Source of the DNA: Acidobacteriota bacterium
GTDB taxonomy: Bacteria > Acidobacteriota > UBA890 > WLXD01
Length of the DNA: 64,000 nucleotides
Direction: 5' to 3'
NCBI GenBank assembly: GCA_012103255.1
Contig: WLXD01000004.1
Span: 248,001-312,000 of the forward strand
In this document: piece by piece, positions 1 through 8,847 of the stretch
Layout of the letters: each line of letters starts with the position of its first letter
Numbering within the stretch: position 1 is the stretch's first letter
The notes under the pieces: model-generated
The model's database searches: none
Seen by the model: only the letters and a program-made list of their open reading frames with translations
What the model was told of the DNA's origin: nothing
Position numbers and translations under genes: made by a program

Positions 1-202
1 GCGGCCACAAACCCAGTCTCCGTAGCAAGGTCACCTGTCACCTCCGAGGATCTACAAACAACGAGCGCGTCTCGTGGGGGCCGAGCCGAGTGCCCGGTTG
101 CCCGACCCACAAGGCTATGAGTCAGAGCGCCAATCCCACAATAGGGGCGCATGATCGATCGACGGTTGCACTCGTTGCTCGCTTCATCTAATTCCTATTG
201 CA
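1..202. other. Left-edge non-coding stretch
   Basis: I see no convincing gene here. A reading frame is open from position 151, but its first 50 codons look unlike protein and run through an AT-rich promoter-like tract. The downstream HAAS gene has a better start at 301. The left end of whatever lies upstream is outside the window. Confidence 0.5.
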
Positions 203-255
203 ATATAGACCGCATTGCGTGCTATATCGTAATAGAATATAGTGATCGAAATCAC
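203..255 (+). promoter_or_regulatory. Promoter and possible PadR operator before the HAAS-PadR operon
   Basis: A -35-like TTGCGT at 215-220 and a -10-like TATAGT at 238-243 are separated by exactly 17 bases in an AT-rich island. An inverted repeat, ATATAG at 203-208 and CTATAT at 222-227, overlaps the -35. A second one, GTGAT-CGAA-ATCAC at 242-255, covers the expected transcription start. PadR proteins often autoregulate through such dyads. That the PadR encoded at 908 binds here is inference. Confidence 0.5.
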
Positions 256-300
256 GAACAAACAAAGGGGCCCCGCGCCCCCCAATTGATGAGGCTGGAC

Positions 301-906
301 ATGCGTTACACGGCAGAGGCGGAGAAGATCCGCTGGACCTATCTTGCGGAACTCGAGGCTCGGCTTGCCGAGACGTCGCCGGACGAGCGTCTGGCAATGG
401 TGGAGGAGATCCGAGACCACCTGGACGACGCGGCACGCGAACTCGAGTCGGAGTTGATCGACGGACCCAACATGACCGACCTGATCCGCAGGGTTGGGAA
501 TGTCGAGGCGCTCGCGATCTCGGTAGATGACGAGACGCCTCCGGCGGAAACTGCGAAGCCGTCGACGGTTCCGACTGAGGGATCGAAGGCATTCACTGCC
601 CAGTGGGAGGGTGAATACGAAGGGCACATGATCCGGGTGGTCAACAAGTGGAACCTCCTGCTCTTCGGCTCCGGTCTTCTCTATGTAGATGACGAACTCG
701 TTGCTGAGGACACCGGTTGGATGAACACCGTCAGCATTCTGATGGGAACGATCCGGAAGGACGGCGGTGATAAATCCCGACTGCGGGCGCGCCTGGCCGC
801 CGAACAGGAGGAAGGAAGCTTCTTCGACCGACTGCAATCTCGAGGCGTCGTCTGTCGGGTCTGGATCGACGGCGAGCCGCTCCCCATGGAACTGATCGAG
901 GGCTGA
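301..906 (+). CDS. HAAS-domain protein with soluble C-terminal domain
   Basis: The first 90 or so residues resemble the HAAS/DUF1700-type helical domain usually encoded beside PadR regulators: a charged helix with RLAMVEEIRDHLDDAA followed by a short conserved helix. HAAS proteins normally continue into membrane helices. This one continues into about 110 polar residues with no transmembrane segment, which I do not recognise. I chose the ATG at 301 because GAGG lies 6 bases upstream and the promoter-like region ends near 255; an in-frame ATG at 286 is the alternative. The gene ends one base before the PadR GTG start, so the two are probably co-transcribed and coupled. A role as regulatory partner of that PadR is inference. 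Confidence 0.7.
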   Translation: MRYTAEAEKIRWTYLAELEARLAETSPDERLAMVEEIRDHLDDAARELESELIDGPNMTDLIRRVGNVEALAISVDDETPPAETAKPSTVPTEGSKAFTAQWEGEYEGHMIRVVNKWNLLLFGSGLLYVDDELVAEDTGWMNTVSILMGTIRKDGGDKSRLRARLAAEQEEGSFFDRLQSRGVVCRVWIDGEPLPMELIEG

Positions 907-907
907 T

Positions 908-1249
908 GTGGCCGCCTCCGCAGAGAGTGAGTATCTGTCGAAATGGATCACCCAGGTCCGCAAGGGACTCCTGGACTTCTGCGTGATGCGCTTGCTCGAT
1001 CGGGGCGAGCGATACGGCTACCAGCTGGTGCAGGAACTCAAGCAGATGCCCAACCTCGTGATCACCGAGGGCACCATCTATCCGATCCTGGCGAAGCTGA
1101 AGAAGGAAGGGCTTCTGATCTCGGAACTCAAGGACACGGGTTCAGGGCCAACCCGTCGCTACTACAGGCTGAGTCCCTCTGGCGAGCAGATGTGCGACGA
1201 GATGGGTCGATACTGGCAGGACCTCACGGAGTCCGTGAAGGAACTCTGA
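908..1249 (+). CDS. PadR family transcriptional regulator
   Basis: This 113-residue protein has the typical PadR winged helix: LLDFCVMRLLDRGERYGYQL for helices 1-2, ITEGTIYPILAKLKKEGLL for the recognition helix and turn, and TRRYYRLSPSGEQ for the wing. A short C-terminal dimerisation helix follows. It belongs to the short subfamily-2 type common next to HAAS and ADOP genes. The start is GTG, one base after the HAAS stop. Here the partner order is reversed (HAAS first) and no ADOP permease follows. Instead the run continues into a secreted propeller protein, so the regulated target may be that protein or the dioxygenase after it. The effector is unknown. Confidence 0.9.
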   Translation: MAASAESEYLSKWITQVRKGLLDFCVMRLLDRGERYGYQLVQELKQMPNLVITEGTIYPILAKLKKEGLLISELKDTGSGPTRRYYRLSPSGEQMCDEMGRYWQDLTESVKEL

Positions 1250-1331
1250 CCTGCCATTGTTCGACGGGCTTTGGGATAGGCTCACCACCTGCTCGCGCAC
1301 CCGTCCGTTCAATGGAACCAGGAAGTCCAAA

Positions 1332-3743
1332 TTGACGACTCTGTCGCTTCTCATTGCACCGCTGGTTGGACTTGCCATCGGAGCCCAGGAGTACCGAGGG
1401 CATGCGCTCGAGACGACTGCGGAAACCAGCGCCAACGCGAGTCTCGGCGACCTTGATGGCGACGGTGATCTCGACATCGTGCTGGCCAAGGGTCGCCACT
1501 GGCCCCTCGTCGACCAGGTGCTCCTCAACGACGGGAATGGAGGGTTCGAGCAGCGTCACGCAGTCGGAGGCACGGCCGATCGAACTTACACGGCCGCGCT
1601 CGCTGATCTCGACGGAGACGGGGATCTCGACATCGTCGTGGGCAACGATCGTCCCGACGACAAGCGGATCTATCTCAACCGCGGCGACGGCCATTTCGAC
1701 CTCAGCGGGACGTTTGGTGACGCAGCCTGGCCGACCCGCAATGTCACGACCGCCGACCTCGATGGCGACGATCGTCCCGAAGTCATCGTCGCGAACCGCG
1801 GCGGACCGGACAATCTCAGCGCTAACTACGTCTGCCACAACGCCGGCGACGCCACCTTCCCCGAGTGCACCGTACTCTCGCGCGACTCCGCGACCACGAT
1901 CGCCGCTGACGACCTGACGGGTGATGGCTTCGTAGATCTCTTCGTCCCCCATCGCGACGGCGGCCAGAGTTACCTCTACGTCAACGACGGCTCCGGCGGA
2001 TTTGCCGAGCGGCATGCCGTCGGACCCGAAGAAACGGCCACCCGTGCAGTAGCCCTCGGGGACGTCACGTCAGACGGTCTCGTCGACATCCTGGTGGGCG
2101 ACCAGCGCGCGGGTGGCGTCTGGCTTCACGTCAATCGTGGCGGCGCACGGTTTGAGGCACGTCGGCCGATCGGCGATCGCTCCTTCGTCGTCTACTCCCT
2201 GTCCGTAGCCGACCTCGATGGCGACGGTCACCACGATGTCGTCGTGGGCAACCGTGGTGCCGCCAACGCGGTTCTCACCAACGCCGGGTCGGGCCGCGAG
2301 TTCACCACCACACGGTTCGGGGACGCCGAGGGCGCCACGTACGGGCTCGCGATCGGCGACGTGGATGGCGATGGTCGACCCGACATCGCGGCGGGTCGGT
2401 CCGATGCGCCGAACACGCTCTACGTTGCCGAACGGTCCGGCTCCGAAGGCACCCCTGCCGCCAACCTGGACAACTGGCCCTCGTGGCGCGGAACCGACAT
2501 GGACGGCATGGCGACGAGCGCATCCATCCCGGTGCATTTCAGCGAAGAAGAGCACGTGCGGTGGAAGGTCGAGCTTCCCGGTCGCGGCGCATCCACACCG
2601 ATCATCTGGGGCGACACGATTTTCTTGCAGGCGGCAGTACCGGTCGGCGAACCGCTCGAACCCCGCACTCCCCTCGAGGAATGGCAGCGCGACGGCACTG
2701 AGATCTTCCAGGGCCTGAGCTACGTGACCCCGGACCGCGACATACGTTTCGTGCTGTTCGCCCTGAACCGCACCGACGGCTCGCTGCGCTGGCAGCAGGT
2801 ACTGCGACAGGAACAGCCGCACGAAGGGATCCACCCCACCAACACCTGGGCTTCAGCTTCGCCCGTGACCGACGGTGAACGGGTTATCGCCTACTTCGGC
2901 TCACGCGGCCTCTTCGCCCTGGATATGGACGGCAATCTCTTGTGGGAGCGCGACGTCGGCGACATGGACACGCGCAAGGGATGGGGCGAAGGCAGCTCGG
3001 CCGCTCTGCACGATGGCCGAGTCCTGGTCCCATGGGATCACGAGGGTGATTCCTTCCTGGTGGCGCTCGATGCCGCCTCCGGCGACGAGATCTGGCGGGC
3101 GGCACGCGACGAGCCTTCGACATGGTTCACACCTGTCGTGGTTTCGGTCGGCGGGACCCGTCACGTCGTGACGACAGGCGCGAATCACGTGCGCGGCTAC
3201 GACTTCGAGACCGGCGAACTGCTCTGGTCCGGGCCGGGCCTCACGCTCAACACCATCCCGACGCCGCTGCACCGCGACGGCCGCATCTACCTAACCAGCG
3301 GCTACCGCGGCACGGCGATGCTGGCGATTGACCTCGCGGACGCCCGTGGCGAGATCGAGACCGGAGGGGCGCTTGCCTGGCGGCACGACCGCGACACTCC
3401 GTACGTGTCGTCTCCGCTGCTAATGGGCAATACGCTCTACTTCACCAAGCATCTCCCCGGCATCATCAGCGCGGTGAACGCCGTGGATGGATCTCCCCTC
3501 TTCGGCCCCGAACGCTTGCCGCCCGTGGGCGAGATCTACGCCTCACCCGTAGCAACGGCAAACGGGATCTTCCTCCCGACTCGCGACGGCCACGTTCTCG
3601 TTCTGGCCCCCGGCAACGAGTTGGAGATCATTGCCAACAACCAGCTGGACGATGGCTTCGACGCTTCGCCAGCTATCGTCGGCAACGAGATGTACTTGCG
3701 GGGCACACGCTTCCTCTACCGGATCGAAACCGACTCCCGGTAG
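1332..3743 (+). CDS. Secreted FG-GAP/VCBS plus PQQ-like double beta-propeller protein
   Basis: The N-terminal half carries about seven FG-GAP/VCBS blades with repeated calcium-binding loops of the type DLDGDGDLDIV, seen from about residue 40 to 370. The C-terminal half (about 380-803) has PQQ-like WD-type blades such as LFALDMDGNLLWERDVG and LVALDAASGDEIW. A short hydrophobic N-terminus suggests export, though its n-region is not basic. I chose the TTG at 1332, which has AGGAAG 6 bases upstream; another in-frame TTG at 1257 would add 25 residues. The PQQ-like half shows no clear quinoprotein dehydrogenase signature, so a binding or scaffolding role is more likely than catalysis. It follows PadR closely and precedes the dioxygenase by 18 bases. 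Confidence 0.8.
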   Translation: MTTLSLLIAPLVGLAIGAQEYRGHALETTAETSANASLGDLDGDGDLDIVLAKGRHWPLVDQVLLNDGNGGFEQRHAVGGTADRTYTAALADLDGDGDLDIVVGNDRPDDKRIYLNRGDGHFDLSGTFGDAAWPTRNVTTADLDGDDRPEVIVANRGGPDNLSANYVCHNAGDATFPECTVLSRDSATTIAADDLTGDGFVDLFVPHRDGGQSYLYVNDGSGGFAERHAVGPEETATRAVALGDVTSDGLVDILVGDQRAGGVWLHVNRGGARFEARRPIGDRSFVVYSLSVADLDGDGHHDVVVGNRGAANAVLTNAGSGREFTTTRFGDAEGATYGLAIGDVDGDGRPDIAAGRSDAPNTLYVAERSGSEGTPAANLDNWPSWRGTDMDGMATSASIPVHFSEEEHVRWKVELPGRGASTPIIWGDTIFLQAAVPVGEPLEPRTPLEEWQRDGTEIFQGLSYVTPDRDIRFVLFALNRTDGSLRWQQVLRQEQPHEGIHPTNTWASASPVTDGERVIAYFGSRGLFALDMDGNLLWERDVGDMDTRKGWGEGSSAALHDGRVLVPWDHEGDSFLVALDAASGDEIWRAARDEPSTWFTPVVVSVGGTRHVVTTGANHVRGYDFETGELLWSGPGLTLNTIPTPLHRDGRIYLTSGYRGTAMLAIDLADARGEIETGGALAWRHDRDTPYVSSPLLMGNTLYFTKHLPGIISAVNAVDGSPLFGPERLPPVGEIYASPVATANGIFLPTRDGHVLVLAPGNELEIIANNQLDDGFDASPAIVGNEMYLRGTRFLYRIETDSR

Positions 3744-3761
3744 CACCACGAGGAATCTTGG

Positions 3762-4787
3762 ATGAGCCAGCTGCCCTGGACCGCCGACGAGCTGCGAGAG
3801 CGCCCGGAATGGAATCACCGCCTGGATGCGCGGGAACGCAAGGAGCTCCTCGACCTGTTGGCAACTCAGGCGTCGCCCGGTGAGCTAGTTGGTGACGCCG
3901 GCGCTTCGACTTCCACGGATCCCGCCGACTTCCCGCTCCCTGTTCTGTCCGAACGCCTGGCCGCGATCCAGCAACAGCTCGAAACAGGCGCGGGCGCGGT
4001 GCGCGTGCGTGGCTTCCCGATCGAAGGTCTGGGTGAGGCCGAGGCCCGACTCCTCTACTGGGCGATGGCGGTCCACCTGGGCACCCCTGTCTCTCAAAGC
4101 GCGCGCGGCGAGCACATCTTCAGCGTCCGCGATGCCGGCCTCGCCGACTCCGACCCGCGGGCCCGTGGCCCCAACACGCGAAAGCGTCTTACGTTTCACA
4201 CCGACCGGGCAGATGTCGTGGGGTTCCTTTGTCTACAGCAGGCTCGGGAGGGCGGAGAAAACGAGATCTCCAGTTCCGCGGCGATCTACGACGCGATGGA
4301 GCGGACGCGGCCCGATCTGGCTGAACTCCTGAGGCAACCGTTCTACTACCTGCGCCACACCATCGACACGGGCAACGATCTTCCCTGGTGCCAGCAGCCC
4401 GTGTTCTCGTTCCGCGACGGCTACTTCGCATGCTGCCTGCTGCGGGTGCTCATTGAGCGCGCCCACAGCCATCCCGACTTGCCCGACCTCACGGCTGAGC
4501 AGGTCGAGGCCCTCGATCTGGTCGAGACGATCGCTGACGAAACGCGGCACAAGGTGGTGTTCCGACAGGAAGCCGGCGACCTGATCTGGCTTAACAACTG
4601 GCTCGTACTGCACAAGCGTCAGGCCTTCACCGATTGGGCAGAGCTGGAGAAACGACGGCACATCCTGCGCCTTTGGCTCTCCGTGCCCAACAGCCGACCG
4701 CTCGATCCGTTCTTCGCCGATCACTTCGGCGCCGTGGAAGCAGGCGCGATCCGCGGCGGCATCCATCCCGCCACCGATCACTCGTAG
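3762..4787 (+). CDS. TauD/TfdA-family Fe(II)/2-oxoglutarate dioxygenase
   Basis: This 341-residue protein has the facial triad of the TauD/TfdA family: H146-x-D148 in FHTDRAD and a distal H284 in WLVLHKRQAF. An arginine follows in RRHILRLWLSV, placed to bind the 2-oxoglutarate carboxylate. The family hydroxylates small acids, amino acids or sulfonates using O2 and 2-oxoglutarate; the substrate cannot be read here. It has no signal peptide, so it is cytoplasmic. GAGG lies 9 bases before the ATG. It is the last gene of the HAAS-PadR-propeller run, and its 3' end overlaps the convergent ABM-like gene by 10 bases. Confidence 0.85.
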   Translation: MSQLPWTADELRERPEWNHRLDARERKELLDLLATQASPGELVGDAGASTSTDPADFPLPVLSERLAAIQQQLETGAGAVRVRGFPIEGLGEAEARLLYWAMAVHLGTPVSQSARGEHIFSVRDAGLADSDPRARGPNTRKRLTFHTDRADVVGFLCLQQAREGGENEISSSAAIYDAMERTRPDLAELLRQPFYYLRHTIDTGNDLPWCQQPVFSFRDGYFACCLLRVLIERAHSHPDLPDLTAEQVEALDLVETIADETRHKVVFRQEAGDLIWLNNWLVLHKRQAFTDWAELEKRRHILRLWLSVPNSRPLDPFFADHFGAVEAGAIRGGIHPATDHS

Positions 4788-5101
4788 GAGCGGATCTCCA
4801 ACGTCTCGTAGTGACGGCACGTCTCGTCCCATCGCGAAAGCACGGCCCGCGCGGCATCGGGCACATAGGCGCGCTCGTAGTCCTGGCCCTGGAAGTCGAT
4901 CACGTTCTGGATCGATTCGAACGTCATGATGGTGATGAAACCCACTTCGTCATCCCCGTCATGCTGCAACAACTCGATCCCGCGATATCCACGAATCGCC
5001 TTGGCCTCGATGCCCGGAAACACATCCGTGCGGAGGAGATCCCGGTACGCCGCGGCATTTTCCGGTGTGGTCCAGCCGTGCCAGATCCGCTTGATCGCCA
5101 T
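4778..5101 (-). CDS. ABM-like small monooxygenase/antibiotic biosynthesis-type domain protein
   Basis: This 107-residue protein has the dimeric alpha-beta barrel pattern of the ABM superfamily: an opening strand with IKRIWHGWTTPENAAAYRDL, a central GYRGIELLQHDGDDEVGFIT and a late helix with DAARAVLSRWDE. The fold hosts quinol monooxygenases, heme-degrading enzymes and many uncharacterised stress proteins, so the reaction is unknown. A strong GGAGGG lies upstream of the ATG. It is transcribed divergently from the PadR-ADOP pair at 5228, across a 126-base gap holding an inverted repeat. Confidence 0.75.
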   Translation of the reverse strand: MAIKRIWHGWTTPENAAAYRDLLRTDVFPGIEAKAIRGYRGIELLQHDGDDEVGFITIMTFESIQNVIDFQGQDYERAYVPDAARAVLSRWDETCRHYETLEIRSYE

Positions 5102-5186
5102 GGTCCCCTCCTCGAGTGGTCGTCTGAAATGTCCGCTTCCGCGCGGAGTCCATCGAAAACTACCTTGCTTGTACGTTGACGACAGC

Positions 5187-5224
5187 TATAGTCTCTTTTC
5201 GTTGCTAGTCGCAATTGGAGACTA
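5187..5224. promoter_or_regulatory. Inverted repeat in the divergent region before PadR-ADOP
   Basis: TAGTCTC at 5189-5195 and GAGACTA at 5218-5224 form a 7-base perfect inverted repeat. A further TAGTC lies at 5206-5210, inside a second dyad TTGC-N5-GCAA at 5202-5214. TATAGTC at 5187-5193 resembles the TATAGTG half-sites near the other two PadR genes. GGAG at 5217-5220 is also the ribosome binding site of the TTG start at 5228, so a bound regulator would cover it. PadR binding is inferred. Confidence 0.4.
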
Positions 5225-5227
5225 AAG

Positions 5228-5585
5228 TTGAGTCAGCACGAATCGCCCCCGCAACCCGTCTTGAAACCAAGGGGCTTCCAGATCCTGCTCCTTCTCGGAG
5301 ACGGAGCGCGCCATGGATGGAGCATCGTCAAGGAACTCCAGGCGCAGGCCGGCGACGGCGTCCGAGTCCTCCCTGGGAGTCTCTACCGCACGTTGAACGA
5401 CATGATGGAGCAGGGTCTGATTGAAGACGCGCCCGACGGACGAAACGGGCAGACGTCGCTACCTCAAGATTACAGACTTCGGAATCGAAGAGGCTCGGGC
5501 AGAGGCAGCGCGGCTCGAAGACCTAATACGGAGTGCGAAAACCAAGAGCGTTCTGTTCCCGGACGGGGCCGCAGCCGGCAGATGA
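5228..5585 (+). pseudogene. PadR family regulator, disrupted by a +1 frameshift
   Basis: From TTG 5228 (GGAG 7 bases upstream) the reading frame gives a PadR winged helix: ILLLLGDGARHGWSIVKEL and VLPGSLYRTLNDMMEQGLI. At GGG 5447-5449 the frame leaves the family. Skipping one base restores the expected wing GRRRYLKITDFGIEEARAEA and a normal tail, ending in TGA at 5583-5585. That stop overlaps the ATG of the permease at 5582 (ATGA), the usual PadR-ADOP junction. Without the repair the frame runs straight into the permease and imitates a PadR-permease fusion. Either one extra G is a sequencing error or this regulator is truly broken, which could leave the permease unregulated. Confidence 0.75.
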
Positions 5586-8245
5586 TGAACGTGCTCTATC
5601 GGTTTCTGCTGCGGGCGTTTCCACGATCACTACGAGGTCGCTGGGGCGCCGATATGGCTCAGCTCCTCACGGACCAGATGGATGACGCCCGGAGAAAAGG
5701 CGAGAGCCGCGCGAAGCTCCTCGTGCTGGTTGCCTGGGACGCTCTGGCCAACGGACTCGGCGCACGCCTGGCGCATGGCCCGGGTCGACGCGTCCGCCGC
5801 AGCTCGATGAAGACGTTGCCCGGCGAGACCGGCACCGGCTCATGGCTGCGCAATGCGGGTCAGGACCTCCGTTTCGCGAGCCGGCAGTTCAGACGGCGAC
5901 CCGGCATCGCCACGGCGGCCGTCCTCGTTCTTGCCCTCGGCATTGGCGCCAACACGGCCGTCTTCAGCGTGGTCGAAGGAGTACTCCTGAAGGCCCTACC
6001 TCTCCCCGACGCCGACCGCCTCGTGCAAGTTTTCGCCGATGTGCCGGAATACGGTCTTGCGGGCGGCACTCTCCCCGGATTCCAGGACTGGGCCCGTGAG
6101 AAAGGGCCGTTCGAGTCGCTCGGGGCCTTCTACCGCACGGTCCACAGCCTGACCGGCGATGGCACGCCCGAACGGATCATCGTGGGCAGCACAACCGGAG
6201 ATCTGTTCGGGACCGTTGGCCTCGCCGCATCTCTCGGGCGAACGTATGCGTCTGGGGAGGCCGCGGAAGCAGCCGCCTCGGAGCGTGTAGTTTTGCTCAC
6301 CGACGCCTTCTGGCGGCGATCGTTCGGAGCGGATCCTGACGTCGTGGGCACGACGATTCAGCTCGACGGGGAGTCCGTTCTCGTTCTCGGAGTTCTGCCG
6401 GAAGCCGAAGAGTTCATTCGATTCGGTCGCCCCATCGACGCCTGGGCTCCGATGGGCGAGCCGCTCTTCTGGATGGGGCCGGGCACCGGGTTCTTGACCG
6501 TAGTCGGTCGGCTCCGGCCGAACCTCACACCGGAGACGGCGGCCGAGCCGCTGGAAGCGCTCGCGAGCGGCCTGGTGGAGGCCGGCGCCACGGACAGCGG
6601 CATCGCGATGGTGCCGCTCCGCGAGGGCCTGGTAGGCGACTCGCGGATGATCCTCTGGTCGCTGCAGGGCGCGGCTTTTCTCCTGATGATCGTGGTCGCG
6701 GCAAACGCTGCCAACCTGCTTCTGACGCAGTCCCTCGACCGCAACGGCGAGTTCGCGGTCCGTGCCGCTCTCGGCGCCGGCCGGGCACGGATTGTCCGCC
6801 AGGTCCTGGTCGAGACGACGCTGCTGGGAATGCTCGGCGGGCTCGCCGGACTGATCCTGGCGGTACTGAGCCGCGACCTGGTGTTGCGCACAATTCCCGA
6901 CCTGGCAGCACTGGCCGGCCCCGCAGCGTTGAGTTGGGGCGTGCTGGCATACACCTTCGGCACCGCGCTGATCGTGGGTATTGCGGCCGGGCTCTGGCCC
7001 GCCATGCGTGCCACGACGCATTCGTGGTCGACGATGAAGGAGGGCGCGAGATCGGTGAGTGGCGCTCAGCGAGGAAGCCGGGCCATGGTCGCGGCCGAGA
7101 TCGGACTGGCGCTGATGCTCCTGGTTGGCGCCGGCCTGATGGTGCGGACGATCTCGAGCCTCATGGACGAGCAGCTCGGCTTCGCGCCCAACAACGTGCT
7201 CACCCTGCGCATCAATCTTCCGGAAACGACGTATCCAGAGTGGAGCCAGAGGCACCAGTTCTTCGACAAACTGGCGCAGGGAATCCAGGCCCTTCCCGGC
7301 GTCGAGAACGCGGCTCTAACGAGTGCACTCCCGCTTCGGAGCGCTGGCGATGGAGGAGCGTTCGCGATCGAAGGCCGCGAATGGCCGGGTGGCGATGGCC
7401 CCTCGATCACCAAGAAGGCGGCCTCCGCCGGGTATTTCGCAACGATGGGGATTCCGATCGTGGCCGGCAGGGAGTTCACGCCAATGGATCGGATCGACAT
7501 GCCACTCGTGACCGTCGTGTCGCGGTCGATGGCTAGTCGCTTCTTCCCGGGCGAGGACGCTCTCGGCAAGAAGATCCGACTCGACTGGTGGGGTAACGAG
7601 TTGGCGGAGATCGTCGGCGTCGTCGGCGACGTGAAGCAGGCGGGGCGCGATCAGGGCGACGAAATTGCCGCCTATCTCTCCCAGGCCCAGATCGGCGCTC
7701 CCGACGCAACGATGGTGATCAAGACCACGGTGCCTCCGCTCGGGGTAGCGGGTTCCGTCCGCGACGCAGTATTGGCCATAGACCCGAACCAGCCGATTTA
7801 CGCAATCAGCACCATGGACGATGTCGTGAGCGGATCGCTGGCGAGCCAGCGGACGCTCACCTCGCTCCTTCTGGCGCTGGCTGCCGTCGCGCTCGTGATC
7901 TCGTGCCTGGGCATCTACGCGGTCACCGCCCAGGTAGTCCGCGGGCGCCGAGAGGAGATCGGCATCCGTATGGCACTGGGTGCCAGCGGCCCGAGAGTAC
8001 TGGGGTCGGTGATGGCGAAAGAGGGTCGCGTGGTCGCCGCGGGCCTCCTCCTCGGTCTTGGCGGGGCCGCCGCAAGCACATCCGCCATGGAGACGCTTCT
8101 CTTCGGCGTCACGCGACTAGACGGCCTGACTCTCGCCGCAAGCGTCGCGACGCTTGGTGGCGTGGCGTTGCTTGCAGCATTGGGACCGTCGCTGCGAGCC
8201 GCGCGTACCGACCCGGCCTCCGCGTTGGGCCGCGCCTCAAGCTGA
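5582..8245 (+). CDS. ADOP-type ABC transporter permease (MacB/FtsX-like)
   Basis: This is about 887 residues from ATG 5582, which overlaps the PadR stop. It opens with the permease prefix segment found in ADOP proteins (MMNVLYRFLLRAFPRSL). Next comes an FtsX/MacB unit starting at ALGIGANTAVFSVVEGVLL with a large periplasmic MacB-PCD domain, then paired FtsX domains with transmembrane helices around LLLTQSLDRNGEFAVRAALG and REEIGIRMALGASGPRVL. The duplicated architecture (prefix, PCD, FtsX, PCD, FtsX) is the acidobacterial duplicated orphan permease type. No ATPase is adjacent, as usual for this family. The substrate is unknown. Confidence 0.85.
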   Translation: MMNVLYRFLLRAFPRSLRGRWGADMAQLLTDQMDDARRKGESRAKLLVLVAWDALANGLGARLAHGPGRRVRRSSMKTLPGETGTGSWLRNAGQDLRFASRQFRRRPGIATAAVLVLALGIGANTAVFSVVEGVLLKALPLPDADRLVQVFADVPEYGLAGGTLPGFQDWAREKGPFESLGAFYRTVHSLTGDGTPERIIVGSTTGDLFGTVGLAASLGRTYASGEAAEAAASERVVLLTDAFWRRSFGADPDVVGTTIQLDGESVLVLGVLPEAEEFIRFGRPIDAWAPMGEPLFWMGPGTGFLTVVGRLRPNLTPETAAEPLEALASGLVEAGATDSGIAMVPLREGLVGDSRMILWSLQGAAFLLMIVVAANAANLLLTQSLDRNGEFAVRAALGAGRARIVRQVLVETTLLGMLGGLAGLILAVLSRDLVLRTIPDLAALAGPAALSWGVLAYTFGTALIVGIAAGLWPAMRATTHSWSTMKEGARSVSGAQRGSRAMVAAEIGLALMLLVGAGLMVRTISSLMDEQLGFAPNNVLTLRINLPETTYPEWSQRHQFFDKLAQGIQALPGVENAALTSALPLRSAGDGGAFAIEGREWPGGDGPSITKKAASAGYFATMGIPIVAGREFTPMDRIDMPLVTVVSRSMASRFFPGEDALGKKIRLDWWGNELAEIVGVVGDVKQAGRDQGDEIAAYLSQAQIGAPDATMVIKTTVPPLGVAGSVRDAVLAIDPNQPIYAISTMDDVVSGSLASQRTLTSLLLALAAVALVISCLGIYAVTAQVVRGRREEIGIRMALGASGPRVLGSVMAKEGRVVAAGLLLGLGGAAASTSAMETLLFGVTRLDGLTLAASVATLGGVALLAALGPSLRAARTDPASALGRASS

Positions 8246-8252
8246 CCGCGTT

Positions 8253-8807
8253 CTACGCCGTGACGTGCAGGACGCGGTCCCGTAGCAGCCACAGGAGTGC
8301 AGTCCCGGTAACGGCACCGTAGCCGGCGCCGAACGCGAGCCAGCGAAGAGCGCCGCCCAGGGCGCCGTCCACCGGGAGCCCGGTGGCCCATGTCGCAAAC
8401 CCGACAACCGGAGCCGCAACGATCAAGCCCGCCGCGTGGGCCAGCACCCACCAGCCGGAGCCGGCCAGCTGATCGCGTAGCACCAACCATTGGAGAGTTC
8501 CGAGAAGGATCCATCCCCCGACGACACCTAGAACCCAGCCGAGATCCCTGTTGACCGTTCCGAACCCGAAGACAATGACCCCGATGGCAGCGACCGCCGC
8601 CGCGCTCGCGAACAGCCAGCGACTCGGCTCCGCAATGACAGTGCGCAGGATGACCGACTGTAGGGCACCCGCGAGGAGCAGTCCGCCGGCCAGGGCGAGA
8701 TAGCCGATCACGATCAGATCGCCCGTCAGGCTCGAAGCCCCGGCTTCGCGCCCGCCGACCGCGAACGCCAACGTGCTGCCCACAACCCACATGAACCACA
8801 GCCGCAT
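8253..8807 (-). CDS. Small polytopic membrane protein, unknown function
   Basis: This 184-residue protein has about five to six hydrophobic segments, including LVIGYLALAGGLLLAGALQ-like and WVLGVVGGWILLGTLQWLVL, and is rich in Gly and Trp. I do not recognise a family. I chose the ATG at 8807 because AGGAGG sits 4-5 bases upstream; a longer in-frame version would run into the repeat-rich regulatory region. It converges on the ADOP permease, leaving only 7 bases between stops. A role in permease function is possible from position only. Confidence 0.65.
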   Translation of the reverse strand: MRLWFMWVVGSTLAFAVGGREAGASSLTGDLIVIGYLALAGGLLLAGALQSVILRTVIAEPSRWLFASAAAVAAIGVIVFGFGTVNRDLGWVLGVVGGWILLGTLQWLVLRDQLAGSGWWVLAHAAGLIVAAPVVGFATWATGLPVDGALGGALRWLAFGAGYGAVTGTALLWLLRDRVLHVTA

Positions 8808-8847
8808 CGTTGCCTCCTCGTACCGGTGATGCCTCCGTGTGATCAAC

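Noticed and set aside
1332-3743. PQQ-dependent alcohol dehydrogenase
   Set aside because: Only PQQ-like propeller blades are present, and no typical quinoprotein catalytic signature could be identified.
5996-7255. 419-codon minus-strand frame inside the ADOP permease
   Set aside because: Composition is dominated by Arg, Gln and Pro, and the sense strand is a clear permease.
5228-8245. Genuine PadR-permease fusion protein
   Set aside because: The linker in the unshifted frame is unlike either family, while a one-base shift restores a full PadR and the usual ATGA overlap.
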